From Erysipelotrichaceae bacterium UBA2227 (GTDB lineage Bacteria; Bacillota_I; Bacilli_A; Erysipelotrichales; Erysipelotrichaceae), in contig DDYT01000006.1 in NCBI GenBank assembly GCA_002348095.1, positions 1 to 48,696 on the forward strand: 48,696 bases of DNA, read 5' to 3'. A model generated the notes under the pieces. The model did no database searches, had not been told where the DNA came from, and was given only the letters and a program-made list of their open reading frames with translations. Of the stretch, positions 17,509-26,337 are shown in pieces; the first letter of the stretch is position 1, and each line of letters begins with the position of its first letter. The position numbers and the translations under genes are program-made.

Positions 17509-17969
17509 TACAGCGAATCTATGAAGGCCAATACTTGTTGGACATCTCCTTTGGGATCAACGTTTTCGAATACTTTCAAAATCGTCTGTTCTGCATCAAG
17601 CACAAATGTCGTTCGGGCGGTTCCCATGTATTTTTTTCCGTACAGTGATTTTTCTTTCCAACAGTCATAGGCTTGAATGACGGTCGTATCCGGATCACTC
17701 AGTAAAGTAAAGTTAAGTCCATACTTAGTTAAGAATTTCTGATGGCTTTTCACATCATCTTTGCTTATCCCTACGATTTGATACCCTCTTTTCACAAACT
17801 CATCGAAATGATCTCTGTATGAACACGCTTGTGTCGTGCAACCCGGAGTATCATCTTTGGGATAAAAGTACAAGATGACCTTTTGATTTCTGAAATCGTT
17901 CAAAGTTACACTTTCGCCCTTCTCATCCAACAAATTGAAATCCGGGGCTTTTTGTCCTGTTTTCAACAT
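17508..17969 (-). CDS. bcp: Thioredoxin-dependent thiol peroxidase, Bcp/PrxQ type
   Basis: A 153-residue peroxiredoxin. The active-site region is YFYPKDDTPGCTTQACSYRD, with the peroxidatic Cys in TPGCT (about 43) and the nearby resolving Cys five residues on, as in the alpha-type Bcp. GISKDDVKSHQKF and GTARTTFVLD complete the AhpC/TSA fold. It reduces hydrogen peroxide and organic hydroperoxides with electrons from thioredoxin. AAGGGAG precedes the ATG. The DUF454 gene is coupled downstream. Confidence 0.94.
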   Translation of the reverse strand: MLKTGQKAPDFNLLDEKGESVTLNDFRNQKVILYFYPKDDTPGCTTQACSYRDHFDEFVKRGYQIVGISKDDVKSHQKFLTKYGLNFTLLSDPDTTVIQAYDCWKEKSLYGKKYMGTARTTFVLDAEQTILKVFENVDPKGDVQQVLAFIDSL

Positions 17970-18028
17970 AAACTCACTCCCTTTCTGCTATATCATATCA
18001 GATATTAGAATTTCCGGGTTATTTTTGC

Positions 18029-18895
18029 CTATCTTTTTGATGCAATCGCCTCTAGGATTCTTGCAAGCCAAACATCGCTTTGCGCGGGATCGTGGGTATC
18101 ACCCAGTTGAATGGCCGGTTTATTTTTTCCGTGAAAGTCACTGCCTGCACTGATCAGCAAGCCCTGATCTTTCGCAAACTGACGGACGTTTTCGCATTGC
18201 TGCGGATCATGATAGGAGCAATACGCTTCGATCCCGTCCAGTCCGTGCAGTTGCTGAACATCCGCAAGCGAGGATACACTGATCAGGGGATGCGCAAGGA
18301 TCGCGATGCCTTTGGTCTGATGTATGTAGTGGGTGACGTCGCTGGCATCCGGCAGGATCATTTTGACGTAGGCCGGTTTGCCAATCGCACAGTAATCCCA
18401 ATAGAAATCCGCCAAAGGATTGGTTGTTCCTTTTTCGTTGAGATACGGTCGAAACTGAGGGTGGTCGGGAAAATTTTCAAACATAAACCGTGTCATTTCC
18501 ACATTGGTAATCAATGATTTCGGATTGACTTTCTGAATTTGATCTAGCGTCATCTTTAGTCCGAAAATGCGGTTAAAGACATGTACGCGGATATCCATGA
18601 TGCGCTGCAGTTCATTGATATAGTTGCTGGCGATCGTCCGATAGATCGGTGCCTGAAAATCAATGCCCAATCCTACGATATGAACGATGCCGCTTTTAAA
18701 GTAGCAATCGACCTCAATGCCCGCAATCCATTTCAATGAATCATAGCGTTGTGCCTCGATATTCGCCCGAACATCATTATGGTCGGTAAGCGCGATGCAA
18801 TCAATGCCTTGGCTTTTTGCCATCGTAAAAATTTCATCCACCGATGCCTCGCCATCAAAACTGTATTTGGTGTGAATGTGTAAGTCAGCTTTCAT
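18029..18895 (-). CDS. PHP-domain phosphoesterase
   Basis: A 288-residue PHP protein. Metal-binding motifs in order: ADLHIHTKYSFDG (motif I), ALTDHNDV (II), GIEVDCYF, AILAHPLIS (III) and SAGSDFHG (IV), so all His/Asp ligands for the trinuclear site seem present. Relatives include YciV/TrpH-type 5'-3' exonucleases and 3',5'-nucleotide bisphosphate phosphatases. Which one cannot be told here. The start overlaps the end of the alpha-glucosidase gene by 11 bases with a weak AAAAGAA site, suggesting coupling. Confidence 0.88.
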   Translation of the reverse strand: MKADLHIHTKYSFDGEASVDEIFTMAKSQGIDCIALTDHNDVRANIEAQRYDSLKWIAGIEVDCYFKSGIVHIVGLGIDFQAPIYRTIASNYINELQRIMDIRVHVFNRIFGLKMTLDQIQKVNPKSLITNVEMTRFMFENFPDHPQFRPYLNEKGTTNPLADFYWDYCAIGKPAYVKMILPDASDVTHYIHQTKGIAILAHPLISVSSLADVQQLHGLDGIEAYCSYHDPQQCENVRQFAKDQGLLISAGSDFHGKNKPAIQLGDTHDPAQSDVWLARILEAIASKR

Positions 18896-20561
18896 TTCTT
18901 TTTATCTCGCTTATACGTCCTTCATACGGTGCAAACACCATTTTACTGTTGTATGGAGCACCTTCTTTTCCGGTTGTCAGTATGTCGGTTCCTTCAGGTT
19001 CTTCTAATGAAAAAGTAACCGGTTTGTCCGATAGATTGATGATGATCCGCAGTTTCTCGTGTTCATCTTCCCGGATATACGCAATGATATGCGGGTGATC
19101 ACTGAGAATTTCCGTCCATCGGCCAAAGGTCAGAACCGGGTGATCCTTGACAAACGAAGTGAGTTTGCGATAGAAATTCAAAATCGAGTCCGGATCATTT
19201 GCCTGGCTTTCCACGTTGATCTCGGTAAAGTTTGGGTTAAGTTTGATCCACGGTGAAACAGAAGAGAAGCCTGCATAGGTTGCACCGCTCCATTGCACCG
19301 GGGTACGGGCATTGTCCCGGGTCTTTTTCTGAATGACTTTTTTGGCGATAAATGCCGGGAGTTTCATCATTGTCTGTAATACTTTATAGTCCGTGATCGC
19401 TTCGATATCCTTCCATTCATTAATCTCCAGTTTACAGTCTGTCATGCCGATTTCTTCGCCCTGATACATAAACGGTGTGCCACGAAGCGTAAAATTGAAC
19501 ATCGCCCAGGCTTTTGCGCTCTCCACACGGTATTTCTTATCATCTCCGTAATGAGAGACATGACGGGGCTGATCGTGATTGGAAAGATAGTTGGCCATCC
19601 AGTAATCACGGTCCTGCATGTCCGTCTGCCATTTACGCACGATGGATTTAAAATCCTTGATCGTCCATCTGTAGAGCTTTCGAAAATCATATTTTCCTAA
19701 CGGGCCGCAGTCGATGAGTGCCAGCTCGAAATGAAACATCATATCGAGTAACGGATCATTTATTCTGCTGTATCGCAGTGCGGCATCCTGAGTCAGCAGC
19801 ATACCTTCTCCGACACTGAAGAAATCGAACTCTTTTCGCACTTCATCAACGACTTCCTGCAAATAATCAAAGGCTTTGGGCAGACTGTTTATGTAATCAT
19901 CCGCAAACTGGTATCCCTTTTTATGGGGATTTTTATCCGGTAGTCCTTCTTTTTTACTGATAATATTGATGACATCAAATCGAAAACCGGCAACTCCGCG
20001 CCGTAACCAAAACTTCATGATTTCAGTGATGCCCTGTCGGACATTCGGATTTTCCCAGTTCAGGTCGGCTTGTTGAGGAGCCCACATGGTCATCACATAT
20101 TCGTCATCCGAAATTTTTGTCCATCCGCTGCCGCCAAACAGGCTGATCCAGTTGTTGGGTTCTTTCCCATTTTTTCCTTTTCTGAAAAAATAGTAATCAC
20201 GATAGGGTGAGTCCGGACTTTCCAGTGCTTTTAAAAACCACTCATGCGATGTTGAGGTGTGGTTGGCAACCATGTCCATGATGATCCCTATGTCACGTTT
20301 TTTCGCTTCGGATATCAATGTATCAAACTGCTCCATGGTCCCGTATTCCGGTTGGATGTCATAATAGTCATCGATGTCGTATCCGTAATCATAATTTCCG
20401 GATACATAGATCGGTGAAAGCCAAATATAGTCGATGTTGAGTGTCTTCAAATAGTCAAGTTTTTCGATTACACCCCCCAGATCACCGATTCCGTCTTGGT
20501 TGGTATCTTTAAAGGACCGGGGCCAAATTTGATAAACGATGGAGGCGAATTCCTTTTTCAT
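18885..20561 (-). CDS. GH13 alpha-glucosidase (oligo-1,6-glucosidase type)
   Basis: A 558-residue cytoplasmic glycoside hydrolase family 13 enzyme. The barrel begins at once (IVYQIWPRSFKDTNQDGIGDLGG). Conserved regions: DMVANHTS, nucleophile Asp in GFRFDVINI (about 199), acid/base Glu in SVGEGML (about 255), and LSNHDQPR (about 328). The QIWPRSF opening and the calcium-like loop D-N-D-G-I-D are typical of subfamily 31 enzymes that split isomaltose or short alpha-glucosides. No signal peptide. The start MKKEFA is chosen over an upstream in-frame ATG that lies in the promoter region. No sugar transporter lies nearby. The PHP gene is coupled downstream. Confidence 0.93.
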   Translation of the reverse strand: MKKEFASIVYQIWPRSFKDTNQDGIGDLGGVIEKLDYLKTLNIDYIWLSPIYVSGNYDYGYDIDDYYDIQPEYGTMEQFDTLISEAKKRDIGIIMDMVANHTSTSHEWFLKALESPDSPYRDYYFFRKGKNGKEPNNWISLFGGSGWTKISDDEYVMTMWAPQQADLNWENPNVRQGITEIMKFWLRRGVAGFRFDVINIISKKEGLPDKNPHKKGYQFADDYINSLPKAFDYLQEVVDEVRKEFDFFSVGEGMLLTQDAALRYSRINDPLLDMMFHFELALIDCGPLGKYDFRKLYRWTIKDFKSIVRKWQTDMQDRDYWMANYLSNHDQPRHVSHYGDDKKYRVESAKAWAMFNFTLRGTPFMYQGEEIGMTDCKLEINEWKDIEAITDYKVLQTMMKLPAFIAKKVIQKKTRDNARTPVQWSGATYAGFSSVSPWIKLNPNFTEINVESQANDPDSILNFYRKLTSFVKDHPVLTFGRWTEILSDHPHIIAYIREDEHEKLRIIINLSDKPVTFSLEEPEGTDILTTGKEGAPYNSKMVFAPYEGRISEIKRNES

Positions 20562-20655
20562 AAGTTCTTTCTCGTTTCTCTTGTTGTATTCGATGTTATA
20601 TAAGATACTATATTTCAATTATACGGTTTCTGTATCGACTATTCAATCGGAATCA

Positions 20656-20694
20656 CTGACCATCGAATCTGATTTTTGGTATAATGAACATATG
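20656..20694 (+). promoter_or_regulatory. Extended -10 promoter placing transcription start on the start codon
   Basis: A perfect extended -10, TGGTATAAT (20677-20685), is followed by only six bases before ATG at 20692. The -35 is weak (CTGACC, about 20656-20661). The expected transcription start falls on or beside the A of the ATG, and no ribosome binding site exists between them. Confidence 0.55.
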
Positions 20695-21348
20695 AAAACA
20701 CGACCTGAATTTATCAAAGAGCTTCAAGAAAAAGTGACTGTCGTCGCTGTAAGTAAAAACCGTTCGAGAGATGAGATCGAACAGCTTTATCGTGAGGGTA
20801 TCCGTTTTTTTGGTGAAAACAAAGTTCAAGAACTTGTGACGAAGGCTGTTGCCGATGATCCGTGGCAGTGGCATTTCATCGGTCACTTGCAAACCAACAA
20901 AGTCAAGGATGTCGTCGCCCGCTGTTCGTTGATTCACTCCGTGGATTCTCTTCGGCTGATGAAGGAAGTCGAGAAACAGGCTGCCCGGTGTTTGAAAGTC
21001 ATGGACATTCTCATTCAGATCAATCTGTCGGATGAGCAGACGAAATTTGGCTGCTCACGTGATGAAATCAAAGAGTTGTATTGCTTTGCCCGTGAATGTC
21101 CGCATATCCGGATTCGGGGGATCATGGTTATGGGACCGTTGACGGATGATCAAACAAGAACGTCGAATGTTTTTGAGGAAGCTCAATGGTGGTTTGAAGA
21201 AATGAAAAAAACCCATCCGCACATCGATATTTGTTCGATGGGAATGAGCTCTGATTATCCTTTGGCTATCAGTTTAGGTTCTACGATGGTACGTATCGGC
21301 ACGTTGCTCTTTGAGTGGGATCAGTCGAAAAATATCCACCCGCAGTAA
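20692..21348 (+). CDS. PLP homeostasis protein (YggS/PLPBP family)
   Basis: A 218-residue single-domain protein of the alanine-racemase-like fold III group. The PLP lysine is in VVAVSKNR (about 20), followed by the family signatures FGENKVQEL and WHFIGHLQTNKVK, GIMVMGPL, SMGMSSDYPLAI and GSTMVRIGT. It binds PLP without catalysis and keeps vitamin B6 and amino acid pools in balance. The N-terminus is about 10 residues shorter than usual, but no upstream start exists. The mRNA seems to lack a leader (see the promoter entry). The 3' end overlaps the convergent membrane gene by 28 bases. Confidence 0.92.
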   Translation: MKTRPEFIKELQEKVTVVAVSKNRSRDEIEQLYREGIRFFGENKVQELVTKAVADDPWQWHFIGHLQTNKVKDVVARCSLIHSVDSLRLMKEVEKQAARCLKVMDILIQINLSDEQTKFGCSRDEIKELYCFARECPHIRIRGIMVMGPLTDDQTRTSNVFEEAQWWFEEMKKTHPHIDICSMGMSSDYPLAISLGSTMVRIGTLLFEWDQSKNIHPQ

Positions 21349-21671
21349 ATGATTACGGCATTTTGGATGGTTTGGTTGATCCCCAAATCATTGACATAGG
21401 CCCAAAAAACATCGAATTCAATCCATCCAAGACGCTTTCCGACAATAATAAGCATGACAAATGATACCAACAGCTTCTTGACCCAACCCGAGGAGCGTTT
21501 TTTGTGTTGTGTTAAAAACATCCCAAAGGCAAACAGTAAGGCAGCCGTAACAATTGTTGTCAGCGGTGACTGAAAATCAGAGGGAATGATGCCTTCAATG
21601 ATTTTGAGTGCAAGCCCTAGAGCCAACAAAATGAGCAGTGGCAGCAGCCAGCGGGTATACTTCTTATCCAT
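21321..21671 (-). CDS. Small integral membrane protein, unknown
   Basis: A 116-residue protein with three hydrophobic segments (about 7-24, 33-49 and 63-80) and a less hydrophobic C-terminal region. I recognise no family. The start MDKKYTRW is preceded by AAGGAGG with good spacing. It overlaps the upstream membrane gene by 8 bases and belongs to a transcript with it and probably the aminotransferase. Its last 28 coding bases overlap the end of the convergent yggS-like gene. Confidence 0.65.
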   Translation of the reverse strand: MDKKYTRWLLPLLILLALGLALKIIEGIIPSDFQSPLTTIVTAALLFAFGMFLTQHKKRSSGWVKKLLVSFVMLIIVGKRLGWIEFDVFWAYVNDLGINQTIQNAVIIYCGWIFFD

Positions 21672-22176
21672 GAATCTTACCTCCTTTTTGACTTGTCTCG
21701 TTGATAATTCGAATGAATACGCCAAACACAAAACCTACGCCCGGTGAAGTTGCGGTCAGTATCATTAATGGTGATCGTAAATCCGGTAAATTGATGATCC
21801 GGTTCATAAAGACCGCACTGGGATAGTTGGATAGTATATAAATCAGCCAGGTTGACTGCGGAAACCCGTTGGTACTCAGCAAATAGGATATCGACCAAAG
21901 TAAAATCAAGGTCGCAGTAAAGATAAATCCGGCATAAACAGCCGCTCGCAGAAGGTTCTTTTTATTCTCTTTTCCTATCACAAAAAGAAATCCGGCAATC
22001 GCGTACAGCGGAATTGCTGTTGCGATACTTGCGATCACAACGCCGATGACCTGGTTAATTTTATAATGCGAAAAAAACGGGTGACTGACGCCGAATACCA
22101 ATGCAAAACCGATGGTAATCAGCAAATGGATTGCACCTAACGCAAAGTAACAATTGATCGTCTGCCTTTTTAACAT
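21664..22176 (-). CDS. Integral membrane protein, unknown
   Basis: A 170-residue protein with about five hydrophobic segments. The start MLKRQTINCYF follows AGAGGTG. No known motif is seen; the C-terminal helix GVGFVFGVFIRIINE ends in a short basic tail. It is encoded 31 bases after the aminotransferase gene and overlaps the next membrane gene by 8 bases, so the two small membrane proteins may form a complex. Confidence 0.65.
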   Translation of the reverse strand: MLKRQTINCYFALGAIHLLITIGFALVFGVSHPFFSHYKINQVIGVVIASIATAIPLYAIAGFLFVIGKENKKNLLRAAVYAGFIFTATLILLWSISYLLSTNGFPQSTWLIYILSNYPSAVFMNRIINLPDLRSPLMILTATSPGVGFVFGVFIRIINETSQKGGKIHG

Positions 22177-22207
22177 TGAAACACCTCTACTCTTTATGAT
22201 ACTCGTT

Positions 22208-23374
22208 TTATGCGTGTTCCTCAACCTTTTGTCCGTATTTGTCAATAAAGTCGGCAATACGTTCAAATGCCGGCAATGAAATCTTGATATCTGTCGCTAA
22301 TGAAGTACGGACATAACGATCCGTTGCTGCTCCGAACACTTCTCCCGGGATGACTGCAACTTTGGTTTCTGATAACAGCTTACGGGCAAATGTCCAGGAG
22401 TCCATGTTGCATGAAGATATATCGACCAGCAGATAAAATGCCCCTTGCGGCTTTACATGCGGAATTTTTCTTTCTGACAATAATCGGGTAACTTTCACCA
22501 TGTTTATCTCATATTGTTTAAGCATATGGGAAACATCCGTTGATAAGGCCGTAATTGCGGCACGCTGGACAAAGGGGGGAACACCCGAGGTTCCATATGA
22601 CTGAACTTTGGCAATCTCTGTCGCAACTTCTTTATCCGCCATGACGTATCCGATGCGCCATCCGGTCATTGCATACGGTTTCGAGAAGCTCTGAATGTAG
22701 ATGATGTTTTTACGGATGTCTTTACGGCGGACTAAAAAATCGGTTTCTTCAAAAATCAACTGATTGTAAACATCATCGCATAGTACATACAAATCGTGTT
22801 CTTTAATGATCCTCTCAAGTATATCATTGGACTGCTTACTCAAACTGATCCCACTGGGATTGTTGGGGGAGTTGACAATGATTGCTTTTGTTTTCGAGGT
22901 GATGACTTTCCTCAGTTTCTCTTCATTGATCTGAAAACCGTCTTCACTGATATCCAGAAGGACAGGGTTGGCATCCGCAAACTCGACAATCGGTTTATAG
23001 ATGGTAAATGCCGGCAATAAAATGATGACTTCATCGCCCGGACGGCATATTGTATTGATCGTCGTAAATAAACCGCCGGTGGCTCCTTGAGTGATAATGA
23101 CTTCATCCGGAGAATAGTCGAGATCCTGCGTCTTTTTTTCAAATTCGCAGACAGCTTTACGCAATGATAATAATCCTTGGGCAAAGGGGTAATGGGTATC
23201 ATTGGCAACAAGCGCATCGATGGCGGTCTGTTTAATCGGTTCAGGCGTGTCAAACATAGGTTCACCGATGGTGAGCCGAATCACCCCTTCGACCTGATTG
23301 GCTTCCTCACTGAATCGGCGAATTCCGCTCAAATCCATGTTCAGTAAAATCTCGTTGAGAACGTGTTTCATCAT
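22208..23374 (-). CDS. Class I/II PLP-dependent aminotransferase (PatA/AspC-like)
   Basis: A 388-residue fold-type I aminotransferase. Conserved elements: GEPMFDTPEPI, QGATGGLF (phosphate site), NSPNNPSG, CDDVYNQLIF, SFSKPYAMTGWRIGYV with the PLP lysine in SFSKPYA, and the C-terminal RTSLATD that carries the carboxylate-binding Arg. The closest familiar members are PatA and aspartate/aromatic aminotransferases; the amino acid substrate is not determined. Two ATG codons in tandem follow GGGGG, so the start could be one codon later. Two membrane genes follow. Confidence 0.9.
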   Translation of the reverse strand: MMKHVLNEILLNMDLSGIRRFSEEANQVEGVIRLTIGEPMFDTPEPIKQTAIDALVANDTHYPFAQGLLSLRKAVCEFEKKTQDLDYSPDEVIITQGATGGLFTTINTICRPGDEVIILLPAFTIYKPIVEFADANPVLLDISEDGFQINEEKLRKVITSKTKAIIVNSPNNPSGISLSKQSNDILERIIKEHDLYVLCDDVYNQLIFEETDFLVRRKDIRKNIIYIQSFSKPYAMTGWRIGYVMADKEVATEIAKVQSYGTSGVPPFVQRAAITALSTDVSHMLKQYEINMVKVTRLLSERKIPHVKPQGAFYLLVDISSCNMDSWTFARKLLSETKVAVIPGEVFGAATDRYVRTSLATDIKISLPAFERIADFIDKYGQKVEEHA

Positions 23375-23411
23375 GTTACCCCCTTAGGATAATTACTGTC
23401 TATTATAAACT

Positions 23412-23450
23412 AAAAAAGGAATCAAGACTATTCCTCTTTGATTCCTTTTC
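23412..23450 (-). terminator. Terminator of the queuosine operon
   Basis: AAAAGGAATCAA pairs with TTGATTCCTTTT, followed on the minus strand by T residues. It overlaps the last codons of queH. The other strand also has T-rich sequence, so it may work both ways. Confidence 0.7.
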
Positions 23451-24078
23451 GTTTTTTCATATCTTCATACGAGTATATACAGCCGCAATAAGTTTGTCGG
23501 TACATATTGTGAAGTTTTGAAAGCTGTACAGATCGGTCCATACCTCTGTTTTTCTTGAAGTTGCTGTAAAGATACCTGACTGTGGGGAACTGCGGCTGAA
23601 GCAGCTCTGCTATACGATTGATGGCAACAGAATCTTTCTGACGGCTGATGGTCATGACTGTCGTCATGTAATCAAATCCGTGTTCAGCCGCATATCTGAA
23701 GGCTTCTTGCATGCGCATGGAATAGCACATTTTACATCGTTGACCGCCTTCAAAATCTTCCTTTCTTGAAGCCAGTACTTTGTCAAAGGTTTCATCTTTA
23801 TAGGTTGGCAGAATCAGTTCGATATTCACATCATTTTCCTTTTCAAAGAATTCCACATACCGTTTCAGTTCTTCAAACCGGCGGATAAACTCATCATATG
23901 GATAAATATTGTGATTGTTAAAATACAGGGTCAGTTGAAAGTGCGGTGATAAATATTCAATCGGAAAACTGTTGCATGGTCCGCAACAGGAATGCATCAG
24001 TAACTTCGGCTTCTGCGGAAGATGGCGGACTTTATCAATTTCCGCTTCACCCATCAGATAATACCCTTTTGCGTCCAT
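23428..24078 (-). CDS. queH: Epoxyqueuosine reductase QueH
   Basis: A 216-residue QueH (DUF208) protein, the non-homologous replacement for QueG. It reduces epoxyqueuosine to queuosine in tRNA. Cysteine clusters fit the family: HSCCGPCN (about 29-33), QRCKMCYSMR (about 105) and the YCGCIYS motif near the C-terminus, which hold the Fe-S cluster and second metal. Also typical are LYFNNHNIYPYDEF and SRQKDS. A GTG start 9 bases upstream is possible, but AAAGGTGAT is correctly spaced for this ATG. It follows queA with no gap, as the last gene of tgt-queA-queH. Confidence 0.94.
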   Translation of the reverse strand: MDAKGYYLMGEAEIDKVRHLPQKPKLLMHSCCGPCNSFPIEYLSPHFQLTLYFNNHNIYPYDEFIRRFEELKRYVEFFEKENDVNIELILPTYKDETFDKVLASRKEDFEGGQRCKMCYSMRMQEAFRYAAEHGFDYMTTVMTISRQKDSVAINRIAELLQPQFPTVRYLYSNFKKNRGMDRSVQLSKLHNMYRQTYCGCIYSYEDMKKRKGIKEE

Positions 24079-24079
24079 A

Positions 24080-25111
24080 TTAATCACCTTTTGTCAAGAA
24101 CATACTATCACCAAATGAGAAAAAACGGTAGCGGTGATCGATCGCTTCCTGATATGCGCGTAAAATCAAATCGCGAGAACAAAATGCACTGATCATCATC
24201 AGTAAGGTAGACTTCGGCAGATGAAAGTTGGTAATCAGTGCATCTACAGCTTTAAAAGTATATCCAGGATAAATGAATATTTCAGTGGACCCGCTGCACT
24301 CCTTGAACTCACCATATCGTGTGATAATCGTTTCGATGGTTCGGGCTGATGTCGTGCCAACGCAAATGATACGATTGTTGTTTTTTCTTGCATGATTTAA
24401 CGTATCCGCTGTATCCTGTGTCATCCAGTATGACTCCTCATGCATCTTGTGCTCTAGAATATCTTCCTTGTCCACCGGCTTGAATGTACCTAACCCGACA
24501 TGCAAAGTAATATCAACGATCTTGACACCCATCGCTTCGATCTGGCCGATCAATGTTTCAGTAAAGTGCAATCCGGCGGTCGGTGCTGCCGCGCTGCCGT
24601 CAACTTTGGCATATACGGTTTGATACCGATCAGGGTCAGATAATTTTGTTTTGATATACGGTGGCAAGGGTACTTCCCCCAGTTGCTGCAGCACTTCCAG
24701 AAAGATTCCCTGAAAGTGCATTTTAAACCGCCGCAATCCCTGATCAAGTACCTCGATACATTCTGCGACAAGTTCACCTTGACCGAAACTGATCATCGTG
24801 CCAAGTTTGACGACTTTTGCGTTTCCGACCAGACACTTGCACTCATTTTCTTTTACTTCAAGAATCAGCAGTTCCACATAAGCATTCGTCTTTTGTTTTG
24901 TTCCGAAGAGCCTTGCCGGGATAACTTTCGTATTGTTTCTCACCAACACATCGTTTGGTCGCAGATGGCGGAGGATATCAGAAAATCGTTCATGGGTAAA
25001 AGAGCTATTCAGTGTGTTGACGACCAACAGACGGGATTCGCTACGGTTTTCAATCGGTGTCTGGGCAATCAGTTCTTGCGGTAAGTGAAAATCAAAATCA
25101 GATAGTTTCAT
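24080..25111 (-). CDS. queA: tRNA preQ1(34) S-adenosylmethionine ribosyltransferase-isomerase
   Basis: A 343-residue QueA. Hallmarks: the opening LSDFDFHLPQELIAQTP, RSESRLLVV, DVLVRNNTKVIPARLFG, YAKVDGSAAAPTAGLHFTE, and the C-terminal ALITNFHLPKSTLLMMISAF. It transfers and rearranges the ribose of SAM onto preQ1 in the tRNA wobble position, giving epoxyqueuosine. Its ATG overlaps the tgt stop by one base (TAATG), and queH follows at once, so the three act in order on one transcript. Confidence 0.97.
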   Translation of the reverse strand: MKLSDFDFHLPQELIAQTPIENRSESRLLVVNTLNSSFTHERFSDILRHLRPNDVLVRNNTKVIPARLFGTKQKTNAYVELLILEVKENECKCLVGNAKVVKLGTMISFGQGELVAECIEVLDQGLRRFKMHFQGIFLEVLQQLGEVPLPPYIKTKLSDPDRYQTVYAKVDGSAAAPTAGLHFTETLIGQIEAMGVKIVDITLHVGLGTFKPVDKEDILEHKMHEESYWMTQDTADTLNHARKNNNRIICVGTTSARTIETIITRYGEFKECSGSTEIFIYPGYTFKAVDALITNFHLPKSTLLMMISAFCSRDLILRAYQEAIDHRYRFFSFGDSMFLTKGD

Positions 25112-26256
25112 TAAAATCCCTTCGCATTCGGTTTATCGAGATGGTGTTTCTTAAAGTATTCATTCTTAAAATCCAGAAAACGGTCTTCATTGATGGCTTG
25201 ACGTGCCTGTTCGGTCAAATGGATCAGATATCGCAAGTTGTGTATCGACAGTAATCGCTGACCTAGCCCTTCATTGCATTTGATCAGATGCTTGAGATAG
25301 GCGCGAGTGTAGTTTTTGCATGTAATACAGTCACATTCATGATCCAAAGGTGTAAAATCGCGCTCATACTTTTGGTTACGAATATTGATACGGCCATGTG
25401 ACGACATCGCAGTCCCGTGTCTTGCGATCCGGGTCGGCAGCACGCAGTCAAACATATCGACCCCACGCAACACCCCTTCTAAAATGGCATCAACTGAACC
25501 GACACCCATCAGATATCTGGGTTTCTCCAACGGTAAATATCTTATGCTGTAATCGATCATTTTGTACATGATTTCTTTTGTTTCGCCTACGGAGGTCCCC
25601 CCGATCGAGTATCCCGGAAAGTCCATTTCGACTAAGGATTTTGCACTGTGTTCACGCAGATCTTCAAATTCACCGCCTTGAACGATGCCAAAGAGTGCCT
25701 GATCATCCGGTCGCTGATGTGCGTCTTTTCCGCGTTTTGCCCATCGAAGTGTCCGTTCGACGGAGTTTTTCATGTAATCATACGTGCTTGGATAGGGAGG
25801 GCATTCATCAAAACTCATGATAATATCCGCTCCCAGGTCATTTTGGACTTGAATCGATTTCTCCGGAGTCAAAAACAATGTATCCCCATTAAGATGATTC
25901 TTAAATGTTACTCCTTCTTCATTGATTTTTCTTGTGTCACTGAGCGAGAATACCTGAAAACCACCGCTGTCTGTCAATATCGGCCGGTCGACATTCATAA
26001 ATTTGTGTAATCCGCCAGCTTCCTTGACGATATCATTTCCCGGACGAAGCCACAGGTGATAGGTATTGGAGAGGATCACACCGGCGTTGATGGCTGTCAG
26101 TTCTTCCGGGGATACAAATTTGACCGTGGCCAGCGTACCGACCGGCATAAACATCGGTGTCACGACCGAGCCATGTGGGGTGTGCAGTATTCCGGTACGG
26201 GCACCGGACTGTTTGCATGTATGCGTTATTTCGAATTTAAATTTTTCCATGTTCAT
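25111..26256 (-). CDS. tgt: Queuine/preQ1 tRNA-ribosyltransferase
   Basis: A 381-residue bacterial Tgt. It exchanges guanine-34 for preQ1 in tRNAs with GUN anticodons. Catalytic Asp in the ILTDSGGFQVFSL region, nucleophile Asp in GVDMFDCVLPTR, and zinc ligands in CDCITC plus a following His are all present; the substrate segment FGIVQGG is conserved. The chosen ATG follows AAGG; a GTG lies one codon upstream and another ATG two codons later. It heads the queuosine operon, divergent from a YhhQ-type transporter. Confidence 0.97.
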   Translation of the reverse strand: MNMEKFKFEITHTCKQSGARTGILHTPHGSVVTPMFMPVGTLATVKFVSPEELTAINAGVILSNTYHLWLRPGNDIVKEAGGLHKFMNVDRPILTDSGGFQVFSLSDTRKINEEGVTFKNHLNGDTLFLTPEKSIQVQNDLGADIIMSFDECPPYPSTYDYMKNSVERTLRWAKRGKDAHQRPDDQALFGIVQGGEFEDLREHSAKSLVEMDFPGYSIGGTSVGETKEIMYKMIDYSIRYLPLEKPRYLMGVGSVDAILEGVLRGVDMFDCVLPTRIARHGTAMSSHGRINIRNQKYERDFTPLDHECDCITCKNYTRAYLKHLIKCNEGLGQRLLSIHNLRYLIHLTEQARQAINEDRFLDFKNEYFKKHHLDKPNAKGF

Positions 26257-26284
26257 CACGTACCTTATTCTATCACAATTTGGT

Positions 26285-26329
26285 ACTTGTCACACCCCTT
26301 ATGTTTGTTTATAATTGACAAGTCAGGAG
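26285..26329 (+). promoter_or_regulatory. Promoter of the queuosine precursor transporter with inverted repeat
   Basis: TTGTCA (26287-26292), 17 bases, TATAAT (26310-26315), then AGGAG (26325-26329) before the ATG at 26338. An 8-base inverted repeat, ACTTGTCA (26285-26292) and TGACAAGT (26316-26323), brackets the promoter and lies between the divergent tgt and transporter genes. No preQ1 riboswitch fold was found by eye. Confidence 0.65.
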
Positions 26330-26337
26330 AAGTGATT

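Noticed and set aside
26262..26337. preQ1 riboswitch upstream of the queuosine transporter
   Set aside because: No C-rich loop with A-rich tail pseudoknot; the region is fully used by promoter elements.
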